Below are positions 42,489 to 53,399 of a stretch of 64,000 bases of DNA, in pieces. The notes beneath the pieces were generated by a model. That model had not been told where the DNA came from. It was given only the letters and a program-made list of their open reading frames with translations, and made no database searches. This DNA comes from Luteolibacter sp. Y139. GTDB taxonomy: Bacteria; Verrucomicrobiota; Verrucomicrobiia; Verrucomicrobiales; Akkermansiaceae. Made by a program: the position numbers and the translations under genes. Numbering within the stretch: the first letter of the stretch is position 1; every line of letters starts with the position of its first letter. Location: positions 682,001 to 746,000 of the forward strand of contig NZ_JBBUKT010000002.1 in NCBI RefSeq assembly GCF_038066715.1, read 5' to 3'.

Positions 42489-42875
42489 ATGAAATCCCGC
42501 CACCTGCTTTTCACGGTCCTGCCGCTGTTCTTCACCGCCTGCACCACCACCACCGCCTTCCGTCACAAGAACGGCTCGCTGACGGTATCGCAGCGGGGCA
42601 TGAATGCCGCTCCATCCACCTACTGGATCACCGGGGCGAATTCCGGACGCATCACCACCGCCAGCGACCTCACCGTCTTCCGCAAGTTTCCCGGCAAGTC
42701 GATGCCCGCCGTGCCGCTGAAATGCGATGGCTTCGTCGATGCCACCAAGAAGAAGGTCGAAATCCGGCTCGTTGAAAAACAGGGCGGCAATCTTTCCCAG
42801 GCTTGGGTCAACGGCAGCCACAAGGTCGTCGAAGAAGGCGCTCCGAAGCCGTTTTACCACTGGCTCATTCCATGA
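42489..42875 (+). CDS. Small lipoprotein within the MoxR operon
   Basis: 128 residues. Signal 'MKSRHLLFTVLPLFFTAC' with lipobox FTAC. The mature part is short and beta-rich ('GSLTVSQRGMNAAPSTYWITGANSGRITTASDLTVFRKFPG'). Five bp after the previous stop and ATGA-overlapped with the next gene, so it is part of the operon. No family recognised. Confidence 0.7.
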   Translation: MKSRHLLFTVLPLFFTACTTTTAFRHKNGSLTVSQRGMNAAPSTYWITGANSGRITTASDLTVFRKFPGKSMPAVPLKCDGFVDATKKKVEIRLVEKQGGNLSQAWVNGSHKVVEEGAPKPFYHWLIP

Positions 42876-45583
42876 CTTTCGGCTCTCCAGAATGGTTCCT
42901 CCTGATTCCGGCCTTCCTCTTCATCGGCTGGTTCTGGAAGTCACTGCGCCTGTGGTCTCCCCTACGGCTGCTGCTCGTGCTGCTCGCGGCGTTCGGCCTC
43001 GCCGATCCCAAGATCAACGTGCAGGAGGATGCGCTCGACCTGTTTGTCCTATTGGACCGGTCCGACTCCACCGAGGACCTCGTCGACAAGAACCTGGCCG
43101 AGTGGAAGCGCCTCATTGAAGACGGCAAGCCAAGCCACCGCGACAAGGCCTACTATTTCAACTATGGCGCCGAGGTGGCGGACACCGAGCTCGATGACGT
43201 GAGCTTCACCGGCTCCCGCAAGCTGACCCGCACCGGCCTGGCGCTCTCGCACGTCACCGCCCTGACCAAGGAGAATCGCCCTTCTCGCGTCCTCGTCTTT
43301 ACCGATGGCTTTGCCACCGAGCCCCTGCATGAAGCTGCCGAGCAACTTGAGGCACGCGGCATCCCGGTGGATTTCCGCCTGATTCGTGAAGAGACGCTCG
43401 ATGACTTCCGCGTCTCACGCCTGGAACTGCCGGAGCGTGTGCAAGCCGGCGAGCCCTTCCTGCTCGCGGCGACTGTGCGCGGCTCTTCCGACACCGATGT
43501 AAACCTGATCCTCCGCCGTGGTGATCAGACGCTGACCGAGACCAAGGTCAAACTGGTCAATGGCGTGGGCCGTGCCGAGTTCACCGATCGCATCTCCCGC
43601 TCTGGAGCTTTCCAATATGAAGCGGAAGTCGTGGTCGGCAGCGATTCGCCATTCAAGGACGCGCATCCCGGCAACAACAAGGCGTCACGCTGGATCGAAA
43701 TCGCGGGCGGACCGCGCGTCCTGCTCGCCACCAAATATACCGATGACCCGGTGGCCAAGGTGCTCTCGTCACTCGACTTCACCGTGGATGTCGTGACGAA
43801 CCCCGCGGACCTGAAGCCGGGCCGCCTGACCGGCGCACGCGCCGTGATCTTCAACAATATTCCCGCCTTCGAGGTGCCGGTGGAGTTCCTCGAAGCGCTC
43901 GATTTCTTCGTGCGCGAGCAAGCCGGCGGCTTCCTCATGGCGGGCGGCAAGCAGTCCTTCGGCTCGGGCGGCTACTTCAAGTCCCCCATCGATGCACTGC
44001 TGCCCGTTTCGATGGAGCTCAAGACCGAGCACCGCAAGCTCGCCGTGGCACTCGCGATCGTCCTCGACCGCTCGGGCTCGATGTCGGTCGAAGTGGGCGG
44101 CGGCATGGCCAAGATGGACCTCGCCAATAATGGCGCGGCGGATGCCATCGGGCTGTTAGGCCCCATGGACCAGGTCACCGTGCTCGCCGTCGACAGTGCC
44201 CCGGAGACCATCATCCCCCTGACGGATGTGAGGGGCAACGTGGGCAAGCTGCAGGCCCGCGCACGCAGCGTGAAATCCACCGGCGGCGGCATCTACGTCT
44301 ACGAAGGTCTCAAGGGAGCTTGGGACGAACTCAAGAAATCAAAGGCCGGCACCCGCCACGTCATCCTCTTCTCCGACGCCTGCGACTCCGAGGAGCCGGG
44401 CGACTACAAGCGCCTTTTGGCCACGATGAAGAAGGAAGGCTGTACCGTCTCCGTCATCGGCATGGGCCACAAGACGGACGTCGATGCCAAGCTGCTGGAA
44501 GACATCGCCAAGCTCGGCGACGGCCGGATCTTCTTCGCCGACCGGCCGATGGACATCCCGAAGATCTTCGCGCAGGAGACCGTGACCATCGCCCGCTCCG
44601 CCTTCATCGAGGATCCCGTCGGCGCACTGCCGACCGGCCGCTGGGCGGAGGTTTCGCCGAAGCCGCTTGAGTGGCTGCCGGAGGTGGATGGCTACAATCT
44701 CTCCTATCTCCGCGAAGACGCGACCCACTCGCTGGTCAGCAAGGACGAGTATGTCGCCCCGCTCGTCGCTCAAGCTCGCCGCGGCCTCGGCCGGAGTGCC
44801 GCCGTGTCCTTCCCGCTCGGCGGCGAGTTCTCGCAGCGGATCCGCGATTGGAAGGGCTACGGCGATTTTGTCCAGACGATGACCCGCTGGCTGATGGGCA
44901 TGGACCTCCCGCCGGGAATCGGCCTCAAGCACCGGCTTGATGGCACACGCCTGACGCTCGATCTGCTCTACGATCCCGAGCAGTGGTCGCAGAAACTCTC
45001 CCTCATGCCGCCGAAGCTCCGTCTGCTGGAGACCGGCCCGGGTGAAGCGCCTTATGATGTCCCGTGGAAGCGCATCGCACCGGGTCACTTCTCGGTGACG
45101 AAAGATCTGGATGAAGGATCGATCGTCCGCGGTGCGATCCAAGTCGGCGAGCATGCCCTGCCCTTCGGACCGGTCACGGTCGGCTCGTCCGTCGAGTGGG
45201 CCTTCGAGCCCGAGCGCCTCGCCGACCTGCGAACCGTGTCGGCGCAAACCGGTGGCCGCGAGCTGCTCAATTTGGAAGACGCCTGGTTGCGTCCGCCGAA
45301 CCGACAGGATGTTTCCCTGCGCATCTGGATCGCCTTGGCGATGCTTGTCTTTCTCGTGACCGAAGCGCTGATGACCCGCACTGGTTGGAAGCTGCCGCTG
45401 CCATCGATGCCGAACTTCGCCCCGCGCGAAAAAGTAGCGAAGCCCATCAAGGTCAAGGCACCCAAGCCCGAGCCGGTGTTCGCAAAGAAGGAAGACGACA
45501 AGCCGGTCGTCACTGCGGAAACGACGGAAGAAGACAGCTCTGAGCGCCGTTCGCGCTACCAGCGGGCCAAGGATCGGAAGTAA
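42872..45583 (+). CDS. Large VWA / glutamine-amidotransferase-like membrane protein
   Basis: About 903 residues from ATG 42872. Two N-terminal membrane helices, a first VWA-like region 'LDLFVLLDRSDSTEDLV', a class I glutamine-amidotransferase-like part ('GGFLMAGGKQSFGSGGY'), a second VWA with a full MIDAS 'VLDRSGSMSVEVGGG' and 'RHVILFSDACDSEEPGDYKRLL', and a C-terminal membrane helix followed by a charged tail. Similar giant proteins end BatA/MoxR operons in several phyla. Starts inside the lipoprotein stop. Confidence 0.82.
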   Translation: MTFGSPEWFLLIPAFLFIGWFWKSLRLWSPLRLLLVLLAAFGLADPKINVQEDALDLFVLLDRSDSTEDLVDKNLAEWKRLIEDGKPSHRDKAYYFNYGAEVADTELDDVSFTGSRKLTRTGLALSHVTALTKENRPSRVLVFTDGFATEPLHEAAEQLEARGIPVDFRLIREETLDDFRVSRLELPERVQAGEPFLLAATVRGSSDTDVNLILRRGDQTLTETKVKLVNGVGRAEFTDRISRSGAFQYEAEVVVGSDSPFKDAHPGNNKASRWIEIAGGPRVLLATKYTDDPVAKVLSSLDFTVDVVTNPADLKPGRLTGARAVIFNNIPAFEVPVEFLEALDFFVREQAGGFLMAGGKQSFGSGGYFKSPIDALLPVSMELKTEHRKLAVALAIVLDRSGSMSVEVGGGMAKMDLANNGAADAIGLLGPMDQVTVLAVDSAPETIIPLTDVRGNVGKLQARARSVKSTGGGIYVYEGLKGAWDELKKSKAGTRHVILFSDACDSEEPGDYKRLLATMKKEGCTVSVIGMGHKTDVDAKLLEDIAKLGDGRIFFADRPMDIPKIFAQETVTIARSAFIEDPVGALPTGRWAEVSPKPLEWLPEVDGYNLSYLREDATHSLVSKDEYVAPLVAQARRGLGRSAAVSFPLGGEFSQRIRDWKGYGDFVQTMTRWLMGMDLPPGIGLKHRLDGTRLTLDLLYDPEQWSQKLSLMPPKLRLLETGPGEAPYDVPWKRIAPGHFSVTKDLDEGSIVRGAIQVGEHALPFGPVTVGSSVEWAFEPERLADLRTVSAQTGGRELLNLEDAWLRPPNRQDVSLRIWIALAMLVFLVTEALMTRTGWKLPLPSMPNFAPREKVAKPIKVKAPKPEPVFAKKEDDKPVVTAETTEEDSSERRSRYQRAKDRK

Positions 45584-45586
45584 CTC

Positions 45587-46828
45587 ATGCGCATCCTGAT
45601 CTACGCCATGGGCAGCGCGGGGGACGTGCATCCCTTCGTCGGTGTCGGAAAGGCCCTGCAAGCGCGCGGACACGAGGTCATCGTCGCGACCAGCGCGTTC
45701 TTCGAGAGCGTGGTCACCCGTGCCGGGCTCCGCTTCCGGGCGATGGGCACGGTTGAGGATTTCGAGCGCATCCAGGGAAACCCGCACCTCTGGCATCCGA
45801 CCAAGGCGCTGCCCTCGATCATCGAACATGCGGTGAATCCGAGCTACGAGCCGATCCTGGAAGTCGCTCGCGAACTGAATATCCCGGGCGAGACCATCAT
45901 CCTCGCAAGTTCGCTGGCATGGGCGACGATGTCGGTTCGCGAGCTGTTAGACGTGCCGGTGGTGAGCATCCATCTCGCGCCGTCGCTGTTCGTCAGCGTG
46001 CATCGCCAGCCGGTGATGCACGGCGCGCCGGTTCCCCAGGGAGCGCCGGTTTGGATGAAGAAGATCCAGTGGGCGATCGCGGAAAAGGTCGTTGATCGCC
46101 ACGTCCTTCCGGAGCTGAACCGCTTCCGCGCCCGCCACGGGCTAGCTCCCACGCGCGGCGTCCTCCGCGGCTGGCACTCGCCGGACCGGGTGATCGCGTT
46201 GTTTCCCGAGTGGTATGCCGCGCCGCAGCCGGATTGGCCGGAGCAGGTGATTCAGACCGGATTCCCCTTGTTCGACGAAAGCGAGCAACGCGAGGTGCCG
46301 CAGGAACTGGAGGACTTTCTCAACGACGGCGAGCCACCCGTGGTCTTCACACCCGGAAGCGCGATGGACCGGGGGCATGAGTTCTTCGATGAAGCGGTGA
46401 AAGCGATGAAGCTGCTCGGCAAGCGCGCCGTCCTGATCAGCCGCTTCGACGATACCATCCCGGCCGATCTGCCCAAGGGCGTGCGCCATTTCTCCTACGT
46501 CCCCTTCAGCCAGGTGCTGCCACGAGCCGCAGCCATGGTCTATCACGGCGGCATCGGCACCTGCGCCCAGACGCTCCGGGCCGGGATTCCCCATCTCCTG
46601 ATGCCCATGGCCCACGACCAGCTCGATAACCTGAGCCGCGTCCACGACCTCGGCACCGGTGACGGGCTCCCGCCGAAGCGCTTCAAGGCGAAGCAGATTG
46701 CCGCCACTCTGGACCGCCTTCTCCACGATCCGGCGGTGAAACGGCGGGCCGAAGAGGTAGCCAAGCGCTTCGATCCCGCGGGCTGGATGACCCGGACCTG
46801 CGACCTGATCGAGGAAATGAAGCCGTGA
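45587..46828 (+). CDS. GT1/UGT-like glycosyltransferase
   Basis: 413 residues. N-terminal '[31 protein letters not shown]', the GT-B acceptor-domain start with GDV-HP, and the C-terminal donor-binding '[51 protein letters not shown]', the HGG-T-x(3)-L-G-P-D-Q pattern of UDP-glycosyltransferases (erythromycin/sterol type). The acceptor (a lipid, sterol or terpenoid) is unknown. Four bp after the VWA gene stop, probably the last gene of that transcript. Confidence 0.85.
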   Translation: MRILIYAMGSAGDVHPFVGVGKALQARGHEVIVATSAFFESVVTRAGLRFRAMGTVEDFERIQGNPHLWHPTKALPSIIEHAVNPSYEPILEVARELNIPGETIILASSLAWATMSVRELLDVPVVSIHLAPSLFVSVHRQPVMHGAPVPQGAPVWMKKIQWAIAEKVVDRHVLPELNRFRARHGLAPTRGVLRGWHSPDRVIALFPEWYAAPQPDWPEQVIQTGFPLFDESEQREVPQELEDFLNDGEPPVVFTPGSAMDRGHEFFDEAVKAMKLLGKRAVLISRFDDTIPADLPKGVRHFSYVPFSQVLPRAAAMVYHGGIGTCAQTLRAGIPHLLMPMAHDQLDNLSRVHDLGTGDGLPPKRFKAKQIAATLDRLLHDPAVKRRAEEVAKRFDPAGWMTRTCDLIEEMKP

Positions 46829-46871
46829 AACCGCTCTTGGCGCGGGGCTCCGGCTGCCTACAGTCCCGCGC

Positions 46872-47975
46872 ATGTCATCAAGTTTCGGCCACGCTTTCCG
46901 CATTCACACCTTCGGAGAATCGCACGGTGGCGGCGTGGGCGTGATCATCGATGGCGTGCCGCCCCGCGTTCCGCTCACCCTGGAGGACATCCAGCACGAG
47001 CTCGATCGCCGGCGCCCGGGCCAGAGTGAAATCGTAACGCCCCGCAAGGAGGCCGACAAGGCCGAGATCCTTTCCGGCCTGATCGACGGCCAAACGCTGG
47101 GCACCCCGATCGCCGTGGTGGTCCGCAATGAGGACCAGCGCCCCGGCGCCTACGACGAGATGGCGGTGAAATACCGGCCTTCCCACGCCGACTACACCTA
47201 CGATGCCAAATTCGGCATCCGCGCCCTTTCCGGCGGCGGCCGGGCTTCCGCCCGCGAAACCATCGGCCGCGTCGCCGGTGCCGCCGTGGCGAAGAAGGTG
47301 CTGGATCACCTCTGCCCCGGTATCGAGGTGCTGGCCTGGGTGAAGTCGATCCACGATCTCAATGCGACCGTCGATCCCCTCTCCGTCACCGCCGAGCAGA
47401 TCGAGGGCAATATCGTCCGCACCGGCGATCCGGCGATGGTCGAGCCCATGATCGAGCGCATCAAGGAAGTGCGCGGCGAAGGCAACTCCGTCGGCGGCGT
47501 GGTCGAGTGCGTGATCCGCGGCTGCCCGCCGGGACTCGGTGAGCCGGTTTTCGACAAGCTCGAGGCCGAATTGGCCAAGGCCATGCTCTCTCTGCCCGCC
47601 ACCAAAGGCTTCGAAATCGGCTCCGGCTTCGCGGGCACCCTGCTCACGGGCAAGGAGCACAATGACCCCTTCCGCATGGTCGAGGGCAAGGTCCGCACCA
47701 CCAGCAATCGCTCCGGCGGCATTCAGGGCGGCATTTCCAATGGCGAGAACATCGTCTTCCGCGTGGCCTTCAAGCCCACCGCCACCATCATGACCTCGCA
47801 GGAAACCGTCACCAATACCGGCGAGAATACCGAACTCGCCGGCCGCGGCCGCCACGATGCCTGCGTGCTCCCGCGCGCCGTGCCGATGGTGGAAGCGATG
47901 GCCGTTCTAGTCGTATGCGATCACCTGCTCCGTCAGCGCGGCCAGGTCGGTGGGTTCCCTGCTCCGGACGCGTGA
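46872..47975 (+). CDS. aroC: Chorismate synthase
   Basis: Converts 5-enolpyruvylshikimate-3-phosphate to chorismate with reduced FMN. 367 residues, usual length. Motifs: '[17 protein letters not shown]' and '[21 protein letters not shown]', with '[10 protein letters not shown]' (the R-P-G/S-H-A-D-x-T site) and '[19 protein letters not shown]'. ATG at 46872. The stop overlaps the next gene (GTGA). Confidence 0.97.
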   Translation: MSSSFGHAFRIHTFGESHGGGVGVIIDGVPPRVPLTLEDIQHELDRRRPGQSEIVTPRKEADKAEILSGLIDGQTLGTPIAVVVRNEDQRPGAYDEMAVKYRPSHADYTYDAKFGIRALSGGGRASARETIGRVAGAAVAKKVLDHLCPGIEVLAWVKSIHDLNATVDPLSVTAEQIEGNIVRTGDPAMVEPMIERIKEVRGEGNSVGGVVECVIRGCPPGLGEPVFDKLEAELAKAMLSLPATKGFEIGSGFAGTLLTGKEHNDPFRMVEGKVRTTSNRSGGIQGGISNGENIVFRVAFKPTATIMTSQETVTNTGENTELAGRGRHDACVLPRAVPMVEAMAVLVVCDHLLRQRGQVGGFPAPDA

Positions 47976-48763
47976 AGGAACTTCTCGCAGCACTCGATTT
48001 GGAGACGATCCCGCAGCTCAGCCTCGGGACCGCCGCACTGTTGATTTTCGGAGCCTGTGCCGTGCTCGCGGTGCTGCGTGGCCTGCTGCGGATCTTCGCC
48101 GGTTCGCTGGTGGTATTCCTCAGTGGCTTCGCCGCGTATCTGACGTGGCGGCATGCCCCCGCGGTCGAGATTCCCGGCGGACCGTGGATCGCCCCGGTGA
48201 TTGCCGGTGCCGTGGTGTTCTTCATCTTGCGCGCCGTGCTGCACTTCGCCGTGCGTCCCTTTGGCAAGAAGAACGAGGAATCGGAAGAGACTTCCAAACG
48301 TTCACCGAAGCGCTGGATCATCACGTCCTTGCTCAGCCTGCTTCCCACCTCATTGCTGTGGTTCACCGGTGCAACCGCGCTACGGAATATCGGTTCGGTC
48401 GCGGAGATCAGGCGCTTCGTCGAAGGCGACCATGCCACCACCCCACCCTTGGCCTTCGTCGCGAAGCTGAAGGAAACCATCAATCACGCGCTGCCTGAAG
48501 GCTTGTTCCAAGGCATCGATCCCCTCGCAGACGAAGCCCGGGTAACACTCGCCAAGCTCATCGCCCTCGGCGACAGCGGCCCTCCACCGAAGGCGATCCC
48601 GGTGATGGAAGAGCCTGAGATCAAAGCGCTGATCCAGCAGGATCCGAAGCTTCGCGAACTGGCGAAGCAAAAGCGCTACGCCGACATCCTGCGTGATCCG
48701 CGGCTGGATCACGTGATGGCGAATCCGGATCTGAAGAAGATGCTGGCGGACCTACGACTCTAA
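47972..48763 (+). CDS. Membrane protein of unknown function (CvpA-like membrane part)
   Basis: 263 residues from GTG 47972, overlapping the aroC stop. Three or four hydrophobic segments in the first 140 residues (including '[34 protein letters not shown]'), then a cytoplasmic or periplasmic helical region ending in repeated '[38 protein letters not shown]', a charged helical repeat. The N-terminal layout resembles CvpA-like proteins. Function unknown. Confidence 0.65.
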   Translation: MKELLAALDLETIPQLSLGTAALLIFGACAVLAVLRGLLRIFAGSLVVFLSGFAAYLTWRHAPAVEIPGGPWIAPVIAGAVVFFILRAVLHFAVRPFGKKNEESEETSKRSPKRWIITSLLSLLPTSLLWFTGATALRNIGSVAEIRRFVEGDHATTPPLAFVAKLKETINHALPEGLFQGIDPLADEARVTLAKLIALGDSGPPPKAIPVMEEPEIKALIQQDPKLRELAKQKRYADILRDPRLDHVMANPDLKKMLADLRL

Positions 48764-48786
48764 CAGGCGGCCGCTCCCAGCAAACG

Positions 48787-49320
48787 CTACTGAGCCTCCG
48801 TCTTCAGCACTCCCACGTAAGGCAGGTTCCGGTAGCGCCCTTGGTAATCGAGGCCATAACCCACCACAAACTCATCCGCGATCAGGAAGCCGACGTAATC
48901 CGCCGCGATGTTCTCCGCATGCGGCTTGTCCTTCGACAGCAGCACGCCGGTCTTCACCTCGGAGGCACCATCCTGATAGAGCCGGTCCACCACGGCCTTC
49001 AGCGTCCGGCCGGTATCGAGAATGTCATCCAGCACCAGCACCTTGCGGTCCTTCACGTCGGGCAGCTTGTGATCCAGGAAGCTCACCACGCCGCTGCTCT
49101 CGGTGCCACCGTGATAGCTGGCGACATTGATGCACTCCATCTCCAGCATCCGCGGCACCCGGCGCAGCAGGTCGGCAGCGAAGACGAGCGCACCCTTCAT
49201 GAGCACCACGACCACCAGCACCTCGCCCGGGAAGTCCTTGCGAATCTCCAGCGCCATCACATCGAGCCGCTTGTGAATCACCTGCTCGTCCACCAATACG
49301 CGCTCGATGTCGTCTTCCAT
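48787..49320 (-). CDS. hpt: Hypoxanthine-guanine phosphoribosyltransferase
   Basis: 177 residues from ATG 49320 (frame opens at 49338). Purine salvage: joins hypoxanthine or guanine to PRPP. PRPP-binding loop 'VLVLDDILDTGRTLKAVV', base-binding end 'VGYGLDYQGRYRNLPYVGVL' and 'LKGALVFAADLLRRV' at the N-terminal side. Length is typical (about 175-185). Divergent spacing to the ftsB-like gene is about 50 bp on the same strand, so they may share a transcript. Confidence 0.95.
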   Translation of the reverse strand: MEDDIERVLVDEQVIHKRLDVMALEIRKDFPGEVLVVVVLMKGALVFAADLLRRVPRMLEMECINVASYHGGTESSGVVSFLDHKLPDVKDRKVLVLDDILDTGRTLKAVVDRLYQDGASEVKTGVLLSKDKPHAENIAADYVGFLIADEFVVGYGLDYQGRYRNLPYVGVLKTEAQ

Positions 49321-49373
49321 GGCCACAAGCATCCGCATTCCTGGCGGCCTCTATCAAGCGCTCACTCGACCAA

Positions 49374-49724
49374 TCAATCCTGCGTCCGCTTGAACCGATA
49401 CACCTTGCCGCCCGGGCGATGCAGGTTCAGGCGGTCGGTCGCTTTCAGTTCGAGGAAAGCCGGATCGTCCTTGAGCGCGCGATACTCGTTCTCGCGGTAG
49501 TCCTTTTCCGCGACCACCCGCTTTTCGGCCTCAAGCGTCTGCGAGAGCTTGTATTCCAAGTCCTTCAGCCGGCGCTGTTGTGGCAACGCCGTGGCAACCA
49601 CAGCCAGCCCGAGGATCAGGCCCATCACCGCGAAGATGATGCGATTGGCCGTAGAAATCACCCGCGTCTGGGCTTCCAGACGCTTCAATTTCGTTCCTGA
49701 GATACTTTTCCGCCGGGCGGCCAT
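49374..49724 (-). CDS. FtsB/DivIC-like cell-division protein
   Basis: 116 residues from ATG 49724 (frame opens at 49745). Basic N-terminus, a single membrane helix ('IIFAVMGLILGLAVVATAL'), a periplasmic coiled coil ('LKDLEYKLSQTLEAEKRVVAEKDYRENEYRALKDD') and a short C-terminal segment 'LHRPGGKVYRF', the septum-formation-initiator layout. Would join FtsL and FtsQ at the division site. Confidence 0.8.
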   Translation of the reverse strand: MAARRKSISGTKLKRLEAQTRVISTANRIIFAVMGLILGLAVVATALPQQRRLKDLEYKLSQTLEAEKRVVAEKDYRENEYRALKDDPAFLELKATDRLNLHRPGGKVYRFKRTQD

Positions 49725-49891
49725 TGGCTGGCAGTTGGTTAGCATTCCTAAAGCATCCAGCCTAGCGGAAAATCGGACAGCCGCACGATTTTGACATGCG
49801 AAACATTGCTGGAAACTCGTGGTTGGAACGACGTTGACCCGTAGGGATCAGCCAGCTTACCTCGCCCCAGCCATCCGTTGTCTGTTAAACC

Positions 49892-50884
<993 letters not shown>

Positions 50885-50910
50885 TCGGATTATTATAAAA
50901 ATTTCACGCA

Positions 50911-50936
50911 AAAGCCGTGGGATTTCCCACGGCTTT
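50911..50936. terminator. Rho-independent terminator after mdh
   Basis: Stem AAAGCCGTGGG (50911-50921) with CCCACGGCTTT (50926-50936), loop ATTT. Confidence 0.88.
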
Positions 50937-50954
50937 CTGCTTATTTGGGGGCAC

Positions 50955-51692
50955 ATGTCCCTCCCTGTCGTCACCGGCCTGATTCGTCGCCGTCTTTTGG
51001 TGAACTACCGCGTCGATCCCTCGGTGGTCGCGCCGCTGCTGCCAGAAGGATTCCGGCCGAAGTTGCACCGCGGCCAAGCCATCGCGGGCATCTGTCTGAT
51101 TCGCCTGGAAGATATCAGGCCGCGGATGCTCCCGGTATGGGCTGGCATCAACAGCGAGAACGTCGCGCACCGGATTGCCGTGCTTTGCGATGACGAGGAC
51201 GGCACCACCCGCGAAGGCGTTTTCATCCCGCGCCGCGACACCAGCTCGCTGGCGAATCATCTCGCAGGCGGCCGCATTTTCCCGGGCGAACATCATCTCG
51301 CGGACTTCATCGTCTGTGACGACCACGGCATCATCGAGATCAAGGCGCGCGCCCGCGATGGCCACATGAGCCTCTCGCTCAGCGCGACGGAATCCGATGA
51401 ATTCCCCGCTTCATCCTGCTTCAATTCTTTAAAAGAATCCTCGGACTTTTTTGAAACCGGCAGTGTTGGCTACTCCACCACCAAGAGCTGTGACCACCTC
51501 GACGCCATCCGTCTGGAGACCTACCAGTGGCAGGTGAAACCTCTGACGGTCTCAAAGGTGGCTTCGTCCTATTTCGACAATCCCGCCCTCTTCCCGGCCG
51601 GCAGCGCTGTCTTCGACCACGCCCTGATCATGCGGGATGTCGCTCACGAGTGGCACAGCATGGAAAGCCGCCGGGTCGCGGTGCCTGCGTGA
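50955..51692 (+). CDS. DUF2071 protein
   Basis: 245 residues. Matches the DUF2071 (YqjF-like) pattern: 'VNYRVDPSVVAPLLPEGFRPKLHRGQAIAGICLIRLED' at the N-terminus. Related to acetoacetate-decarboxylase-like folds; no catalytic lysine assignment possible by eye. Function unknown. Its stop is followed by 68 bp and thiG. Confidence 0.75.
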   Translation: MSLPVVTGLIRRRLLVNYRVDPSVVAPLLPEGFRPKLHRGQAIAGICLIRLEDIRPRMLPVWAGINSENVAHRIAVLCDDEDGTTREGVFIPRRDTSSLANHLAGGRIFPGEHHLADFIVCDDHGIIEIKARARDGHMSLSLSATESDEFPASSCFNSLKESSDFFETGSVGYSTTKSCDHLDAIRLETYQWQVKPLTVSKVASSYFDNPALFPAGSAVFDHALIMRDVAHEWHSMESRRVAVPA

Positions 51693-51760
51693 AGTGAGGT
51701 GACAAGACCGGGTCCCGTGGGGCTTGCATGCAGGGGCTGCTTTCCTACAGTCCGCCGCCG

Positions 51761-52543
51761 ATGTCCCAGCCGCTTGTCATTGCCGGTCGCGAGTTCTCGT
51801 CCCGCCTCTTCACGGGCACGGGGAAATTCTCGTCGAATGAGTCGATGCGAGACGCGCTGGCCGCCTCCGGCACCCAGATCGTGACTGTGGCCCTGCGTCG
51901 CGCCGACCTCACCGGCAAGGCCGATCCCTACGCGAACATCCTCGATTTCATCGACCCGGAGAAATACCTGCTCCTGCCGAATACCAGCGGCGCGATGAAT
52001 GCGGAGGAAGCCGTGCGCCTCGCCCGCCTCGCCGCCGCCGCCGGGCTGCCGAAGTGGGTGAAGCTGGAGATCCATCCCGATCCCACCTATCTTCTGCCGG
52101 ATCCCATCGAGACGCTGAAGGCCGCCGAGATCCTCGTGAAAGAGGGCTTCACCGTGTTGCCCTACATCAATGCCGACCCCGTGCTCGCCAAGCGACTCCA
52201 GGAAGTCGGCACCGCCACCGTGATGCCGCTCGGTGCACCCATCGGCTCTAACAGGGGCGTCGCGACCCGTGACCAGATCCGCATCATCGTGGAGCAAGCC
52301 ACCGTGCCTGTGGTGGTCGACGCCGGCCTCGGAGCTCCCAGCCATGCGGCCGAAGCGATGGAGCTCGGTGCCGATGCCGTGCTCATCAATACCGCCATCG
52401 CCGTTGCTTCCGATCCGGTGCGCATGGCGATCGCTTTCAAGAAGGCCGTCGAGGCAGGTCGCGAAGCTTACGAACTCGGCTTGCCTGAGCGCAGCGATGC
52501 AGCTTCCGCCACGAGCCCGCTGACCGGGTTCCTCAACGCCTGA
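51761..52543 (+). CDS. thiG: Thiazole synthase
   Basis: Forms the thiazole phosphate of thiamine from deoxyxylulose phosphate, dehydroglycine and ThiS-thiocarboxylate. 260 residues from ATG 51761. '[14 protein letters not shown]', '[17 protein letters not shown]' (the lysine forms the imine), '[12 protein letters not shown]', '[32 protein letters not shown]'. No thiS, thiF or thiC next to it and no TPP riboswitch seen upstream, so it is separated from the rest of the pathway. Three bp before the next gene. Confidence 0.95.
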   Translation: MSQPLVIAGREFSSRLFTGTGKFSSNESMRDALAASGTQIVTVALRRADLTGKADPYANILDFIDPEKYLLLPNTSGAMNAEEAVRLARLAAAAGLPKWVKLEIHPDPTYLLPDPIETLKAAEILVKEGFTVLPYINADPVLAKRLQEVGTATVMPLGAPIGSNRGVATRDQIRIIVEQATVPVVVDAGLGAPSHAAEAMELGADAVLINTAIAVASDPVRMAIAFKKAVEAGREAYELGLPERSDAASATSPLTGFLNA

Positions 52544-52545
52544 GC

Positions 52546-53337
52546 ATGAGCGCACCGCTCGTCTTCGGCTTGGTGGCAGCGGCCTTCATCGCGCTGCACG
52601 TGCTCGCATGGAAACTCACGGACCAGAAGAGCCGTGGCGTGCAAGTGACCGCGGCCATCGTGCTCACCCTCCTATGCCTGCCCGGCGCTTGGTTCGCCCT
52701 CTACTATGTCCACTGGCTGCCCGAGCCGCCCCTTCTCTATCAGCTCCGCTCGCTAAGCTTCGGTGAGGGCTTTCTCGCCCTGTTTGGAGCTGCGGCCGGA
52801 GCGTGGCGGAATCTGCTGCCCAAGCTGTTGAAGTCCGTTCCCACCGCCGCCGGTGCCTTCTTGCTGGCACTCCCCTTTCTCAAGCCCGTCTTCCGCCCGC
52901 TCGATACCACGACCTTGGAAGAGCGTTGGGAAGGCGATGTCTGCTACCAAAGCTCCATGGTCACCTGCGGTCCCGCAAGTGCTGCCAATATCCTGCGCTT
53001 CCTCGGCGACAAGCAAGTGACCGAACGCGATCTGGCACGCGACGCATGGACCTCACAAAGCAGCACTGAGGCCTGGCATCTCGCCCGCACGCTGCGACAT
53101 CGCGGCTATCGCGTGCGCTTCCTCGCACCGGATGGATTGCCCGCCAAGGAAGACCTGCCCGGCATCCTCGGCACCGGCAGCAAAACGGCCGGGCACTTCA
53201 TCGCCCTGCTCGAAATCGAAAACGGCGAGATCCACTACATCGATCCTTTGGGTGGCCGCTTCCACAGGCCGGTGAAGGACTTCCTCAAGTGGGTCGCGTT
53301 CGAGCCGTTCTTCATGTCGGTGCAGAAGGAGCACTGA
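52546..53337 (+). CDS. Membrane-anchored C39-like cysteine peptidase
   Basis: 263 residues. Three to four membrane helices in the first 115 residues, then a C39-like domain: 'CYQSSMVTCGPASAANILRFLGD' (catalytic Cys in 'xCGPxSxANxL'), 'TAGHFIALLEIENGEIHYIDPLGG' (His and Asp). C39 domains cleave double-glycine leaders or act as papain-like hydrolases. Without an ABC transporter attached; substrate unknown. Confidence 0.75.
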   Translation: MSAPLVFGLVAAAFIALHVLAWKLTDQKSRGVQVTAAIVLTLLCLPGAWFALYYVHWLPEPPLLYQLRSLSFGEGFLALFGAAAGAWRNLLPKLLKSVPTAAGAFLLALPFLKPVFRPLDTTTLEERWEGDVCYQSSMVTCGPASAANILRFLGDKQVTERDLARDAWTSQSSTEAWHLARTLRHRGYRVRFLAPDGLPAKEDLPGILGTGSKTAGHFIALLEIENGEIHYIDPLGGRFHRPVKDFLKWVAFEPFFMSVQKEH

Positions 53338-53399
53338 ATCGCTCGCCGATTCGCCTCCCGTCTTGCTTTTCCCCAGAAATCATGATGCATCGCGCCATC

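Noticed and set aside
51693..51760. TPP riboswitch before thiG
   Set aside because: Only 68 bp and no CUGAGA-type core; not present.
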